Below are positions 8,692 to 19,000 of a stretch of 64,000 bases of DNA, piece by piece; the first letter of the stretch is position 1; every line of letters starts with the position of its first letter. The translations under genes and the position numbers were made by a program. The stretch is from Symbiodinium natans (lineage: Eukaryota; Sar; Dinophyceae; Suessiales; Symbiodiniaceae). The DNA lies in NCBI GenBank assembly GCA_905221605.1, contig CAJNDS010002422.1, forward strand, positions 370,615 to 434,614, given 5' to 3'. Below the pieces are notes generated by a model. The model saw only the letters and a list, made by a program, of their open reading frames with translations, was not told where the DNA came from and made no database searches.

Positions 8692-9960
8692 ATGGGTTTG
8701 CTGGACAAGGGCTTTCCCACCAGCCGCGGTGAGTTGTTACATCCCGCACCACTCAGAGTCAGCATGAAGAAGCGCGCCACTTGTATTTCTAATCCCTACG
8801 GCCCTACGGCGTCGAACCTGGGCTTCTTCGATGACATACCAACGCACTTAAGCAAACAAGGCTCATTTGCATATGTAAGTAGGCGTGTGTGTACGTAGGG
8901 TGGTTGCAATAGAGCAGCCCTGACATGAACCCCCCAAACCAAACATGGTGCAATATGACTCGGAACCCATGCTTGCCGTTTCCGAAGCACAGATCGAACA
9001 AGGTTGTTCGTCAGCACAACCTTGAGGATTCAGGTCGATTCCTTCGTACTCCAAGATTCAATGGACCGAACCAGCGGAGAGCTATCAAGCCCGCATTGGG
9101 GGATGCGAATGTAGATTCTGAACCCTAAGCCCTAAACCCTAAACCCTAAACCCTAAACCCTAACCCCTAAACCCTAAACCCTAAACCCTAAACCCTAAAA
9201 CCTAAACCCTACACCCTAAACCGGGGTGAGTGGCCTGCCCCGACGAAAGTGTGATTTGGGCGTCGCCCACAATGGCGACTACAAGCATGCCTGGGCCACC
9301 CTGCTCCCAAGACACGATTTCCTACATGAGTCCATTCTACGTGTATCCACATACAATGAGTGCACTTATAACTGTACTTACAACCATGTTAGGGCACTCA
9401 AGGGGCTTATAAGTGGGTTGTAAGTACAGTTATAATTGGTTAACAAGTACGATGAACTTCCAAGTACGCCCTAAGCCCTAAATCTAAGCCCTCCAAACCC
9501 CCTAAACCCCTCTAAACCATCTAAACCCTCTACACCCTCTAAACCCTCGACCCTGAACGTATCGTTATAGCAAGTATAGTACTTAGAACATGCAGCTTTC
9601 TTGGCGAGGGTCGGGCGCTGCAGCGGCTTGCCGCAGACCGCTCCTGGTGTCTTGGCTCCTGTCATGAAGTCATTGCGGGTAAGGGTTTCGGTTTGGGGTT
9701 TGGGGTTTGGGGTTTGGGGTTTGGGGTTTAGGGTTTAGGGTTTAGGGTTTAGGGTTTAGGGTGCTGTGATAGTTGATGCTTCCGTTTGTTGCAGTGCGAA
9801 GTAGCTGGAGCTGCCAGAACAAGATGGATACCGTGCCCTCCCCAACATCAATCTTGGACATGCACGCGGTCGAGTCGGACACGCAAACGCCCGAAAGCAA
9901 AACCCCCCAAGCCCTTACATGCTTACACCCTAAACTCTGAGCCACTGAATCCCTCAGAAC
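8692..9960 (+). CDS. Multi-exon gene, unknown protein with an ATG start
   Basis: Exon 8692-8874 begins ATG, reads MGLLDKGFPTSRGELLHPAP and later TASNLGFFDDIPTHLSKQGS, and ends at TAT|GTAAGT. Later islands: 9020-9120 (NLEDSGRFLRTPRFNGPNQR), 9224-9329 (GLPRRKCDLGVAHNGDYKHA) interrupted by an introner at 9321-9467, 9596-9678 (GRALQRLAADRSWCLGSCHE, donor GTAAGG) and 9795-9910 (RSSWSCQNKMDTVPSPTSIL), which joins the previous one in phase. Telomere tracts lie in at least three of the introns. The product is not recognised. Confidence 0.55.
9321..9467. mobile_element. Introner, TTGGAGGTTCATGGTAC family (diverged copy)
   Basis: Right arm ATTGGTTAACAAGTACGATGAACTTCCAAG (quoted in part: AAGTACGATGAACTTCCAAG) matches the family; the left arm is diverged. 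The internal AAGGGGCTTATAAGTGGGTT block is shared in inverted form with 43909-44058. Confidence 0.6.
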
Positions 9961-10096
9961 TCTTCCTCATCACCTTCCGACCTTGAACTCCTAAACCCTC
10001 AAGTCCTTGACCCTGAACTTTTCAACCCTTCGCCACTAAACCCTCAAGCCGAAACTGCTCGACTCTCAGGCCTCTCTTCTGGGCAGTCGGAAGCTA

Positions 10097-10470
10097 CGTA
10101 CCTGCCCAGCCAGAGAAGGCCCTGAGGGCGAAAGTTACCCTGAAGGGCCCCAGCCCTTCATGGCCAAAAAAACCCTTCAACCCCTAAACCCAACAACCCT
10201 AAACCCCCAAAGCCCTCACCTCTAAACCCTAAACCCTCTGAACCCCTAAGCCTCTGAACCCCGAAAGCCTAAGCCAGGGCTTTCAGGGTTTCTGGGCTTC
10301 GGGGGTTTGAGAGCCTCTCGTGGAGACGACACAAAATTGCACGATCCTCAAAGCAAGCAGGCCGCAGAATGACGGGGTAAAGGAATCCCAACAGAACGTA
10401 GGGGTTCAGGGCATAGGGTTGAGGCCCTCAACGCTTGACTCCAAGTTCCATAGTGTTTTGGGCTTCCAGG
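10097..10470 (+). CDS. Candidate exons, unknown protein
   Basis: 10097-10162 follows GGGCAG and reads GSYVPAQPEKALRAKVTLKG PSPSW. Around 10320-10500 another open frame reads TTQNCTILKASRPQNDGVKE, but it runs on into proline-rich low-complexity sequence, so its limits are unclear. Confidence 0.3.
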
Positions 10471-10668
10471 TCCAACCACGAGAGACAGGAGCAATACCAA
10501 GTCCTGCCTTAAACCTAAACCCCCGCAAAGTGAAGAACCCAAGAACCCCTCAACAATTTCCCAAAATCCCCAAACACACAGAAGCCCAAAAAACCCAAAA
10601 CCGGCAAGCCCGGAAATCCCCCCCGCCCGGCCCCCCCCCCCCCCCCACCAAACCCTTGGTGCCACTTT

Positions 10669-11705
10669 TGGCAGATGGTCAAGATGACCATGGCTTCCAA
10701 CCGGCGCTTCGCAGACCCGGCGAACGCCGGCAACTTCACCGACGCCGCTCTGCCCGCCGGGGCTGTGGCCGCGTTCGAGGAGGCCTCAGCCTATGGGCTC
10801 CTTCAATTCGTAGGGCTTATAGGGGTTTAGGGTTTAGGGTTAGGGTTTAGGGTTTAGGGTTTAGGGTTTCGGGTTTCGGGTTTAGGGTTTAGGGTTTAGG
10901 GTTTAGGGTTTCTTACGAGCCTACGGGCTCCTTCAAATAGATGCTTCTTAAGGGAGGGAACCTCAAGGGTATGCAACCTAAGGTTCCCTAAGACTCCCCA
11001 CTACTCCACGAACCCCCCTCCCTTAAGAACCCTAGAATTCAATTGGTAGGGCTTATGGGGGTTTAGTTGATGGTTTGAAGGATGCTTGGGGGGATCTTTT
11101 GTGCTGGATCTCTCGTAGGCTCCCTTTGCTCAGCTTCCCGAAGCCCCGAAACCCCGAAGTCGAAACCCCGAAGTCGAAACCCTGAACCCTGAACCCCAAA
11201 CCCTAAACCCTAAACCCCAAACCCCAAACCCTAAACCCCAAGCCCTAAACCCTAAACCCCGTGCCTCGCAGGTTTGGGCGAAGGTGGAGGAGGAGCGCTC
11301 CTCCCGGAACCTCACGGAGGCGGACGTGGCGGAAGCGCAGCTTGGCCGACGCCCAGGTGTGGATTCATAGGGTTTAGGGTTTAGGGTTTAGGGTTTAGGG
11401 TTTAGGGTTTAGGGTTTAGGGTTTAGGATTCAGAGGGTTCAGGGTTTAGGGTCCAGGGTTTAGGGTTTAGGGTTTCGGGCTTGGGGTTTAGGGTTTAGGG
11501 TTTTGGGTTTAGGGTCTTGGGTCTGGGGTGTAGGGTTCAGGGTTTGGGGTTTAGGGTTTAGGGTTGGCCAAAGTCCAAGCTTAAAGTTTGGGGTCCAAGA
11601 ATCCTGCGAGCCTAGGTGGTCCCTGCTGGCCCCGCAGCAGGTGCGCGTGGCGCCACTGACCGCTGAGGTCCTGGCTCGCAAACCCGAATCCAGGTTCTGC
11701 CCGAA
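10669..11705 (+). CDS. Three short GC-rich exons of one likely gene
   Basis: 10669-10791 follows TTGGCAG and reads MVKMTMASNRRFADPANAGN then FTDAALPAGAVAAFEEASAY. 11272-11356 (acceptor CGCAG, donor CAG|GTGTGG) reads VWAKVEEERSSRNLTEADVA. 11640-11700 follows CCGCAG and reads QVRVAPLTAEVLARKPESRF. TTTAGGG tracts occupy both gaps. No family recognised. Confidence 0.5.
10944..11033. mobile_element. Inverted-repeat element TTCTTAAGGGAGGG inside a duplicated segment
   Basis: Arms TTCTTAAGGGAGGG and CCCTCCCTTAAGAA. The flanks GGGCTCCTTCAA and GTAGGGCTTAT also occur uninterrupted at 10796-10824, so one copy of a local duplication took up the element. Confidence 0.65.
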
Positions 11706-11967
11706 AACCTGAGCCTAAACCCTAAAAATGGAGTTCGGCGCCGATCGAAGTCATAGAATCACAGAGGTCCTACGCTAGATGAACCCTCGTGGACCCATGA
11801 CATAAGAAGGGTCGAGGCGCCCCCCCCAAAAAAAAAAGAAATCAAAAACCAATCAAACATTGAACCCTAAACTCCAATCCACACCACCCTGTGCGATGCA
11901 ACAGATGGACTCCAAACCCTAAAACCTAAACCTTCAACCCAAAACCACCCCATGAACCGTCAGCCCA

Positions 11968-12152
11968 AACCCCAAACCCCCAAACCCCCAAACCCCCAAA
12001 CCCCCAAACCCCCAAACCCCCAACCCCCAAACCCCCAAACCCCCAAACCCCCAAACCCCCAAACCCCCAAACCCCCAAACCCCCAAACCCCCAAACCCCC
12101 AAACCCCCAAACCCCCAAACCCCCAAACCCCCAAACCCCCAAACCCCCAAAC
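11968..12152. repeat. CCCCCAAA octamer array
   Basis: About 23 tandem units of AACCCCCA, a variant of the telomere heptamer (T replaced, extra C). It is much more homogeneous than the degenerate CCCTAAA tracts nearby, so it probably expanded locally. Proline/glycine ORFs across it are not genes. Confidence 0.9.
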
Positions 12153-12382
12153 CACTATCCTGCTGCTGTTCGAGGCTTGTGGGGATCACTGCGTTGCCTT
12201 GGATGTGCGGGGGGCCTGCGTGCCTGGACCTGCTCGGATCACTTTGGGGCTTTTTGGTTTCGGGGCTTACAGCCATAGGGTTTAGGGTTTAGGGTTTAGG
12301 GTTTAGGGTTTAGGGTACAGCCAGCTAGGGGTGTGCGCCCAACAAGCCCAACACACCATCTGGGGCTCCCGGCTCTGAGGTT
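12152..12382 (+). CDS. Exon split by a TTTAGGG tract with an 8-bp direct repeat
   Basis: Left part reads ILLLFEACGDHCVALDVRGA then PGPARITLGLFGFGAYS. TACAGCCA occurs at 12269-12276 and again at 12316-12323 with TTTAGGG units between. The right part continues in frame as QLGVCAQQAQHTIWGSRL and then a stop. No family recognised. Which bases would be spliced is unclear (CC-AG or GC-CA). Confidence 0.45.
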
Positions 12383-12513
12383 CAGATTGCTATAAGGGGT
12401 GTTACGAAAATAGGGGGCCCCAAAAGTCGACCCCCCCAAATTGTAGGATCCCCTTGTAAGAAGGACCCCAGTAAGGGACGCCTAATCGCGGAAACCACCA
12501 GATTGCCATAAGG
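12383..12513. mobile_element. AAATnGTAGGATCC element with a 15-bp flanking duplication
   Basis: CAGATTGCTATAAGG (12383-12397) and CAGATTGCCATAAGG (12499-12513) flank the element body (12409-12485), differing at one base. This is the longest flanking repeat seen in the window. Confidence 0.65.
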
Positions 12514-12639
12514 TTTGAGCTTTAAGCACAACCCTAAACCCTAAACCCTAAACCCTAAACCCTAAACCCTCAACCCTAAACCCTAAACCCTAAACCCTAA
12601 ACCCTAAACCCTAAACCCTAAACCCAAAAAAAACGCTGC

Positions 12640-12960
12640 TGAGAAACCCAGGTCTGTCGCAAGGTGGGCGATGCCCCTCCCATGCCTGAGCTTGCCCTGG
12701 TGATCTAATTTGAGGTGCTTGGTTTGTTATACTTTGTGTTATATTATTCTTGCATCTTTTTGCTATTTTGGTGGTAATGTTCTTAGTATTCTTCTTCTTC
12801 TGCTGATTATGGTATGATGAACATTATGGGCATGTAGGCAATGTGGACAGCAGGTAGGTGCCGCGGTGCTTACTCTCTTCGATCGGTTCACTTTTGCTTC
12901 CCTCACCCGAGATATGGGGCCAACCCAGATTGCCCTTCGGACTTTCTTGTAGAATGAGAA
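12640..12960. other. No clear gene
   Basis: Mixed sequence after a telomere tract, with a T-rich stretch (12715-12830). Short open frames only; nothing convincing. Confidence 0.5.
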
Positions 12961-12974
12961 CTACTTCTTGCATA

Positions 12975-13065
12975 AGAACCCCCAAAAAAGTAAAAGACAT
13001 TCTTCCTTATAAGGGCAGAATAGGGATGATTTTTCTTCTCCTTTTTTTGGGGGGCGGGGGGTTCT
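12975..13065. mobile_element. Inverted-repeat element, AAGAACCCCCnAAAAAAG arms
   Basis: AAGAACCCCCAAAAAAGTAA on the left mirrors CTTTTTTTGGGGGGCGGGGG then TTCTT on the right. A coding-like frame starts just beyond. Confidence 0.55.
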
Positions 13066-13082
13066 TAAGCACATAGTAGATA

Positions 13083-13388
13083 AGTGGCTTGGTGGCCCCA
13101 CATCTCCAGGGGGCTAGCCATGCGCGATCGGGAATCTGCCACCCGGCTCGCCGCCTGGGTGAAGCCAAAAACGCCCTGCTCTTCCGCTGGGAGGATGGCC
13201 CTGCGCAGCAGGGTTTCCCCATACAGTCGCCTCCGCATGCCTCCTCCAGCCAGGCATTGTTGATGGACGATGCCCAGCCTGTGGCAAAAACCGCGCTTGG
13301 CGCATTCGTGTTTGGACTTGTCGTCTCGCACCCTTGCCATCCGCTACTTGTACCTATGCCGTATCCTACACAAGACTTTGACAGATAG
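13083..13388 (+). CDS. C-terminal exon of an unknown protein
   Basis: The open frame reads LQGASHARSGICHPARRLGE, AKNALLFRWEDGPAQQGFPI, then a hydrophobic part TALGAFVFGLVV, and stops with TAG at 13386-13388. The opposite strand is also open, but + is the sense of every certain gene here. Confidence 0.4.
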   Translation, partial: SGLVAPHLQGASHARSGICHPARRLGEAKNALLFRWEDGPAQQGFPIQSPPHASSSQALLMDDAQPVAKTALGAFVFGLVVSHPCHPLLVPMPYPTQDFDR

Positions 13389-13496
13389 TTTTGGAGTGGC
13401 TGAAGCAATAGACAATAAACAATTCAGAATGTCCTAATGTAATGACATATACGTGAAAGCAAATACAACAATAAAATTTTAGTCATGTGGTAGTAT

Positions 13497-13585
13497 ACAC
13501 TACCACTCCTTCACAGGGATTATTGTACCCCCTATTATAATCCCTATGAAGGACTGTTAGTATAAGGGGGAACATCCCAATCCCT
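13497..13585. mobile_element. Palindromic element, TAACAGTCCTTCATAGGGATT family
   Basis: CACTCCTTCACAGGGATTAT pairs with ATAATCCCTATGAAGGACTG; it ends TATAAGGGGGAACATCCCAA. A second copy at 52640-52757 ends with the same GGGGGAACATCCCAA. Confidence 0.65.
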
Positions 13586-13619
13586 AAACCCTTGAATCCT
13601 AAACCCTAAACCATGTGAT

Positions 13620-13895
13620 GATGGACCCAGGCCAAGATCGGCCCAAGCTTGCGTTGCTTGCTTCAAGTGGCAGCATTTGCTTCTCAAGGAGTCGGCTGAT
13701 CACATGGGAGAGTTGGCAAGTGGACTCCACAGTCTAGAGTGGGTTTAGGGTTTAGGGTGCTCAGGGCTTAGGGTATTTTGCCAGCCAGAAATTTGGGGCT
13801 ATAGATGGAAAGACCCTTCTGTATAGATTAGGTTTATAGGGCCATCGGGTGTTGGACCAGTACGCTGTCGGTCCGACGGGAATCCTAGGTAGGAT
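13620..13895 (+). CDS. Candidate short exons
   Basis: 13620-13742 reads ACVACFKWQHLLLKESADHM then GELASGLHSLEW. After a TTTAGGG tract, 13788-13830 reads QKFGAIDGKTLLYR following GCCAG, and 13861-13890 reads YAVGPTGIL following ACCAG. No family recognised. Confidence 0.35.
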
Positions 13896-14060
13896 AAGGG
13901 GGGGCCCTTAAAAGGGAGCCCTTCTTAACCCTCTTCTGCTCTCTTAAGCAGGGACCTTATTCATTCAGAGGGTCTATATCCCCTAAACCCTAAACCCCAA
14001 ACCCTAAACCCTAAACCCTAAACAATAAACAATGCGAGCGTCATGAAGCCATGAGAAGCC

Positions 14061-14138
14061 ATGGTGTGGTCCTGCTTCGGTCGGCTGCGGCGGCGGGGCG
14101 CCTGCCTCGCGGCGATCTTCGTCTGGGCGACCACGCAG
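14061..14138 (+). CDS. First exon with signal-peptide-like sequence
   Basis: ATG at 14061 opens MVWSCFGRLRRRGACLAAIF VWATTQ, a basic then hydrophobic N-terminus as in a signal peptide or anchor. It ends at CAG|GC, a GC donor, directly entering a TTTAGGG tract (GCTTAGGGTTTAGGG), so the donor lies in telomere-like DNA. The next exon may be 14254-14366. Confidence 0.5.
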
Positions 14139-14253
14139 GCTTAGGGTTTAGGGTTCAGGGTTCAGGGTTTAGGGTTTAGGGTTTAGGGTTTGGGGTTTAG
14201 GGTTTGGGGTTTAGGGTTTAGGGTTTAGGGGTTAGGGAGGCTGGGGTTTTTGG

Positions 14254-14468
14254 CAGCTTCCAAGAGTCACAAGAGTCGCGAGGTTGAGGATGTAGGCTCC
14301 AGCCTCGGTAGCAGCCCGGCGGATAGATGTCCAGATACGTGCAGCCTCCCTCGCGCCCCATCAAGTGTAGGTGCTGCTCGTGGGCCACGTGGTGGAGCAG
14401 GCACCCCCCTGGAGACCCAGGCACCTCGGATGACTGAACGAGCTTCAGAAGTCAGGTTTTTGGGGTAA
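14254..14468 (+). CDS. Exon, Ser/Pro-rich unknown protein
   Basis: After TTTTTGGCAG the frame reads ASKSHKSREVEDVGSSLGSS PADRCPDTCSLPRAP. It may end at AGT|GTAGGT near 14367 or run further. It probably follows the signal-peptide exon at 14061. Confidence 0.4.
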
Positions 14469-14822
14469 CCCAAAACCCAAAACCCAAAACCCAAAACCCA
14501 AAACCCTAAACCCTAAACCCTAAACCCTCAACCCTCAACCCTCAACCCTCAACCCTGACCCTTAAACGCTTTGGGCTCCATGGAGTCAGGGGCCTAGTTC
14601 TTAGAGCTTGTGGGGGCTGCGTGGGGCACGCCACAATCCCGTCACTTGACATGAACCTTGCCATATGAATCCATATGAGGGGGTGTGGGTGGGTGGTGGT
14701 GTGAGAGGGTGCGGGTGGGTGGATGGTTTCTCCAGGAAATGAATTCCTATTTCGTACCTTTGCAATAGGATCCCATGCAACAGCCCCCTAAAGCGGACAG
14801 ACCCTGGGTACGATGAAGCTTC

Positions 14823-15054
14823 AGGTGGAATCAAGGTCTCCTTGTGTTGGGGAAGTGCTCAATGTCGGACAACTTGTGCGTGTGGGATACGTCGGATACG
14901 GTCCACTGCTTTGCTTAGTTTCGCGGATGTTGTCCGCTATGGAACGGCACCCATAATTCCGAGAAGAATTTGCTGCGTGGTCCACCGAAAGGGGTGGGGC
15001 TGCGTCAGAAAGCGGGCCTTTCCTGGTCGCGCAGGGTTGGCTTGGGTTCCCTGA
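14823..15054 (+). CDS. Candidate exons, frame changes midway
   Basis: One frame reads VESRSPCVGEVLNVGQLVRV GYVGYGPLLC; from about 14922 another reads FADVVRYGTAPIIPRRICCV VHRKGW and stops at 15052-15054. A small intron or a frameshift lies between. Not recognised. Confidence 0.4.
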
Positions 15055-15235
15055 CAGAGATCCTTGAAGAGGCGAGGCTCCTCTGACTCTTAAAGCCTTT
15101 TCGGCGGCTCCGGCGCGTCCGTAACGTGAGAGGTCCCGACCCCTTGCGCCCCAACCCCCGATCTCCCAACAAGCAAGCTTGGCAGAAGGCTTAAAACCCT
15201 AAAGCCTGAGCCCTCAAGCTCACGAACCCAACAAG

Positions 15236-15770
15236 ATGGCTCTGCGAAAGGAAGCTGCCTTCCAGCCTGACTTGGGCCGAATACGGTCGGTGGGCTTTCT
15301 GGAGTCCTGGCAAACAGGTGATGCGATGGCCCTCAGCCCGAAACCCCAACCCCCGAACGGTATGCAGGGCTTCGGAAGCAGGGCTTAGGGTCCTGAAATC
15401 CCGAGGCATTGGGTAGATCCTCAGCAGCATCCGTGATCGACCATGATTAGGAGATGCGCAGTAGACACAATCTAGAACCTCGCAGAAGACCCACCCTCTT
15501 GGGAGCCATTCAAGTCCCGTCTTTGAGGCAATTGTTAGCTGCGAGGGTGCAGTGATTGGAGGGTTATGGACTGCTGCTAAGCAGTACTCTCATGGTCCGC
15601 CTGAATCTCTGTGGGCCCCCAAGGAGCACGTTGACCTCCTTGGGCCCTCGCAATGCTGTGACGGTGGTGAGACTTGGACGAAGGTAGGGAAGAACGAGCC
15701 CATATCCCATGCCCTCAACCGAGCCCTGAACAAACGACAAACTTGCAACTATATCGGGGCTCTTCTATGA
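15236..15770 (+). CDS. Two clear exons, unknown protein
   Basis: 15236-15317 begins ATG, reads MALRKEAAFQPDLGRIRSVG FLESWQ and ends at CAG|GTGATG. 15553-15683 follows GTGCAG, reads IGGLWTAAKQYSHGPPESLW then PKEHVDLLGPSQCCDGGETW, with a GTAGGG donor at AAG|GT, or reads through to a stop at 15768-15770. No family recognised. Confidence 0.45.
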
Positions 15771-16063
15771 AGTCTGGGTCTCCCAAAATCGGTTTAAGGT
15801 TCAGGAGTTCAGGGTTTCGGGTTTAGGTTCCAACCCCCCCCCCCCCCGCCCTTTCCCTCCCACTACCCTCGATCATCGCATCTCCATGTCACCACAGCTC
15901 TGCCGAAGTGCAAAAGAACCAGGCTTAGAGGCGTTTGGGGTTTATAGCGCTTGGAGGCTGCATGGAGCTAACAAGGTTTATAGGGTTTAAAACCGAAGCC
16001 CCAAACCCTTAAGCCTGAACCCCCAACACCTGAAAAGCTCCCAGGAAGGGGCTCCTTCCGCAG

Positions 16064-19000
16064 TTGAGCAACACCACCTTCTACTTCTCAACGGCAGACT
16101 TCCCGGCCGTGGACGGGCTCGTGGCGCTCACGATCGACGATGGGATCTGCCGAGGCAGAGGGTGGCTACTTTGGGGGTTTAGCTTTGAGTTTAAAGGTTT
16201 AGGGTTTCGAGGGTTTAGGGTTTAGGATGAGTAAATTGAAGACAGCACGACCGGGCTCATGGCACGCCAGTGTGCTTGTGGCTCGTGTACCCCTGCAAGA
16301 ACCTGGGGTTTAGTGTTTAGGATTTAGGGTTTACTGTAGGGTATACGGATTTAGGGTTTAGGGTTTAGGGTGTAGGGCCGGCAGTTCCCTCGACATTTCG
16401 GGCCGAAACCCAACGATCCCAGAAGCACCACAGTCCAGGCGGCAATTGGTCAGCCTCGCTTCTCCCGGAGGCCTGGTCTGGCTGGTTCTCAGAGGAGTAC
16501 CCTATAAATTCAAGTTCAGCCATGTATATTCCCGCGAAGCAACAGGGGGTGGTTGTAGTCTTGCGGTTTCGGGGCTAAGGGCTTAGGCGTTTCTGGGTTT
16601 CTGAACCGAGCGTATCGGGTTGAGCGCTCAGTCGGTGTAGTGGCCTCCGGAAATGGACCGCAGTTCTGCTAAGAATTCGCGCACTCGCATGATGGCCCGC
16701 GCTGAACCGCTCCAACCTCTCTGAGCAGGGTGGAGGGCTTGCGGGGACATCACGAACCCTAAACCCCTACACTCCTCACCCCCAAACCCCCAAACCCCTA
16801 AACCCCCAACCCCGAAACCCCCAAACCCCTAAACCCCTAAACCGCTAAACCCCTAAACCCCTAAACCCCCTAAACCCCCTCAACCCCTAAACCCCCTAAA
16901 ACCCCTAAACCCCTAAAACCCCTAAACCCCTAAACCCCCAAAAGCCCTGGAAGAGCCCTACAAATACCCTTTAAGGGATTCTACAGGGTACCTCATTCCC
17001 CCCCTACCCCACTAAGAACCAGCCAGTTTCAGGTCCTCGAGCTGCTCCGGCGCAACTCTGCGAAGGCAACCTTCTTCCTGAGAGCCTTGGCCGACTCCTT
17101 CTCACGGCTTTTTGGGGCCGTTAAGGACTTCACGGGACATTGCAAGTAGGGCTAGTATCACATTATACGGTTCTATCATGTTATGTATGTAGGGTCCTTG
17201 GGCCTGGGCCCAGGGTATGAGACCACTAGGGACTTTCGAGACGGTTGTCGTTTGATACTGTGATCTTTACTCTGCGTTCAAGAGTCTAGTTCAGAATCAC
17301 TACCCCTGCTCTTCTTGCTGACGGTCTCGCACTTCGTGCTGCCACGCCTCTGAAGCCCAAACCCTAAACCCTAAACCCTAAACCCTAAACCCTAAACCCT
17401 AAACCCTAAACCCTAAACCCTAAACCCTAAACCCTAAACCCTTCTGAGTGCCACTTGGTTGGCTCAACCCGAGGCTCCCACTATGTGCGGCCGGGAGACC
17501 TTCAGAGGCATAGGGGTGGTGGGGGGAAATCCCTCAAAGGGAGCCCCCAAAAAGGGTTTAGGGTTTAGGGTTTGGGGTTTAGGGTCCGCCAGTCTCGGAA
17601 ACCCCCATCTATTGTCGAGTGGCTCCTGTGAGGTGTTGAGCCCAGGATGTGCTACAGGGGTCCTTGAAAGCAACGAAACGTGCGCTGCTTCAGGGAAAGG
17701 TTCGTTCTCATCAGGTTTCCCTTCTGGTTGTTGAATCGATGGATCTCTTATAGAGGGATCCCCCCCCAAAAAAAGTCCGTAGTTTAGAAAGAGAAATCTT
17801 GTACAAAAGAATTCTCACAGCGGGCCTAGTTGAGAACAACCACTATGTGAGGGTTGTTGAGCTTGTCGCAGATCCGGAGTGTATCCTCGTCCCTCAGCCC
17901 CGAACCTTGATTCCATATCGGTTGCTCTAAATCTTGGGGCCTGGTTATAGTCACAGGCCCGCTAAACCCTGAACCCTGAACCCGGAACCCTGAACCCGGA
18001 ACCCTGAACCCTGAACCCTAAACCCTAAACCCTAAACCCTAAAACCTAAACCCTAAACCCTAAACCTTAAACCCTAACCCTCCCACCCCTCAACTAAAGG
18101 GACCTGAATTGTGAAAACGAACCCCCAGTGAAGCCGTGAAGGTTGATTGCTGATGGCCATGAGCTTGCAAACCACATGCCCGAGGACTGGTAGGAGATGG
18201 TAGGGACAGCTTCAGTTCTGTATCCCAAGGCCTCAGTTCGGGTTTAGGGTTTAGGGTTTAGGGTTTAGGGTTTAGGGTTAAGGGTTTAGGGTTTAGGGTT
18301 AAGGGTTTAGGGTTTAGGGTTTAGGGTTTAGGGTTTAGGGTTTAGGGTCTAGGTTTAGGGTTTAGGGTTTAGGGTTTAGGGTTTAGGGTTTAGGGTTTAG
18401 GGTTTAGGGTTTAGGGTTTAGGGTCATTGGGTTTACTCGACTTTCGGATGGCTCTAGCAGGACAAAGAGTACGCCTCGCTGCCGCTCGCGGACTTCGAGA
18501 CAGCCCTCGACGAGTCGGACCGCCAGTCATGGAATTCAAGGGATCCTTGGATTTAGGGTTTAGGGTTTAGGGTTTAGGATTTCGGGTTTCGGGGTTTTAG
18601 GGTGTTAGGGTTTTAGGGTTTAGGACCCTTAAAAGGGACCTTCGGGGTTATGACGAAAGGAGGGACCTTACAAGGGACCTTAGGGAACTTAGGGGTTACT
18701 TGGGTATATACCCTCAAACGGGGCTGTAGCTCCCTGAGCTCCCTTTGAGCTCCCTGACCCCTGAACCCTAAACCCTCGGGTTCCGAGACTTGACAAGAAC
18801 AAGGGAGGGGGGGGGGGATGGGTCTGTAGGTTCAGAGCAAAGAGTCGAGGTTCTTCGGTGCTGTTGCTTTGTGTTGAGGGCGCTCTGCTGTGCTGTCTCA
18901 CAGCTGGGAGCCTCCCCATTTCCTTCCTTGGCAGCTTGTGCGCCTGCATGGCGAAGGAACACCTCTCGCTGGTAATCTGTGGGCATGTTGACTCGGGCAA

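Noticed and set aside
11926-12278. Long Gly/Trp/Phe and Pro/Gln ORFs on both strands
   Set aside because: They are translations of the CCCCCAAA octamer array; similar ORFs appear over every telomere-type tract.
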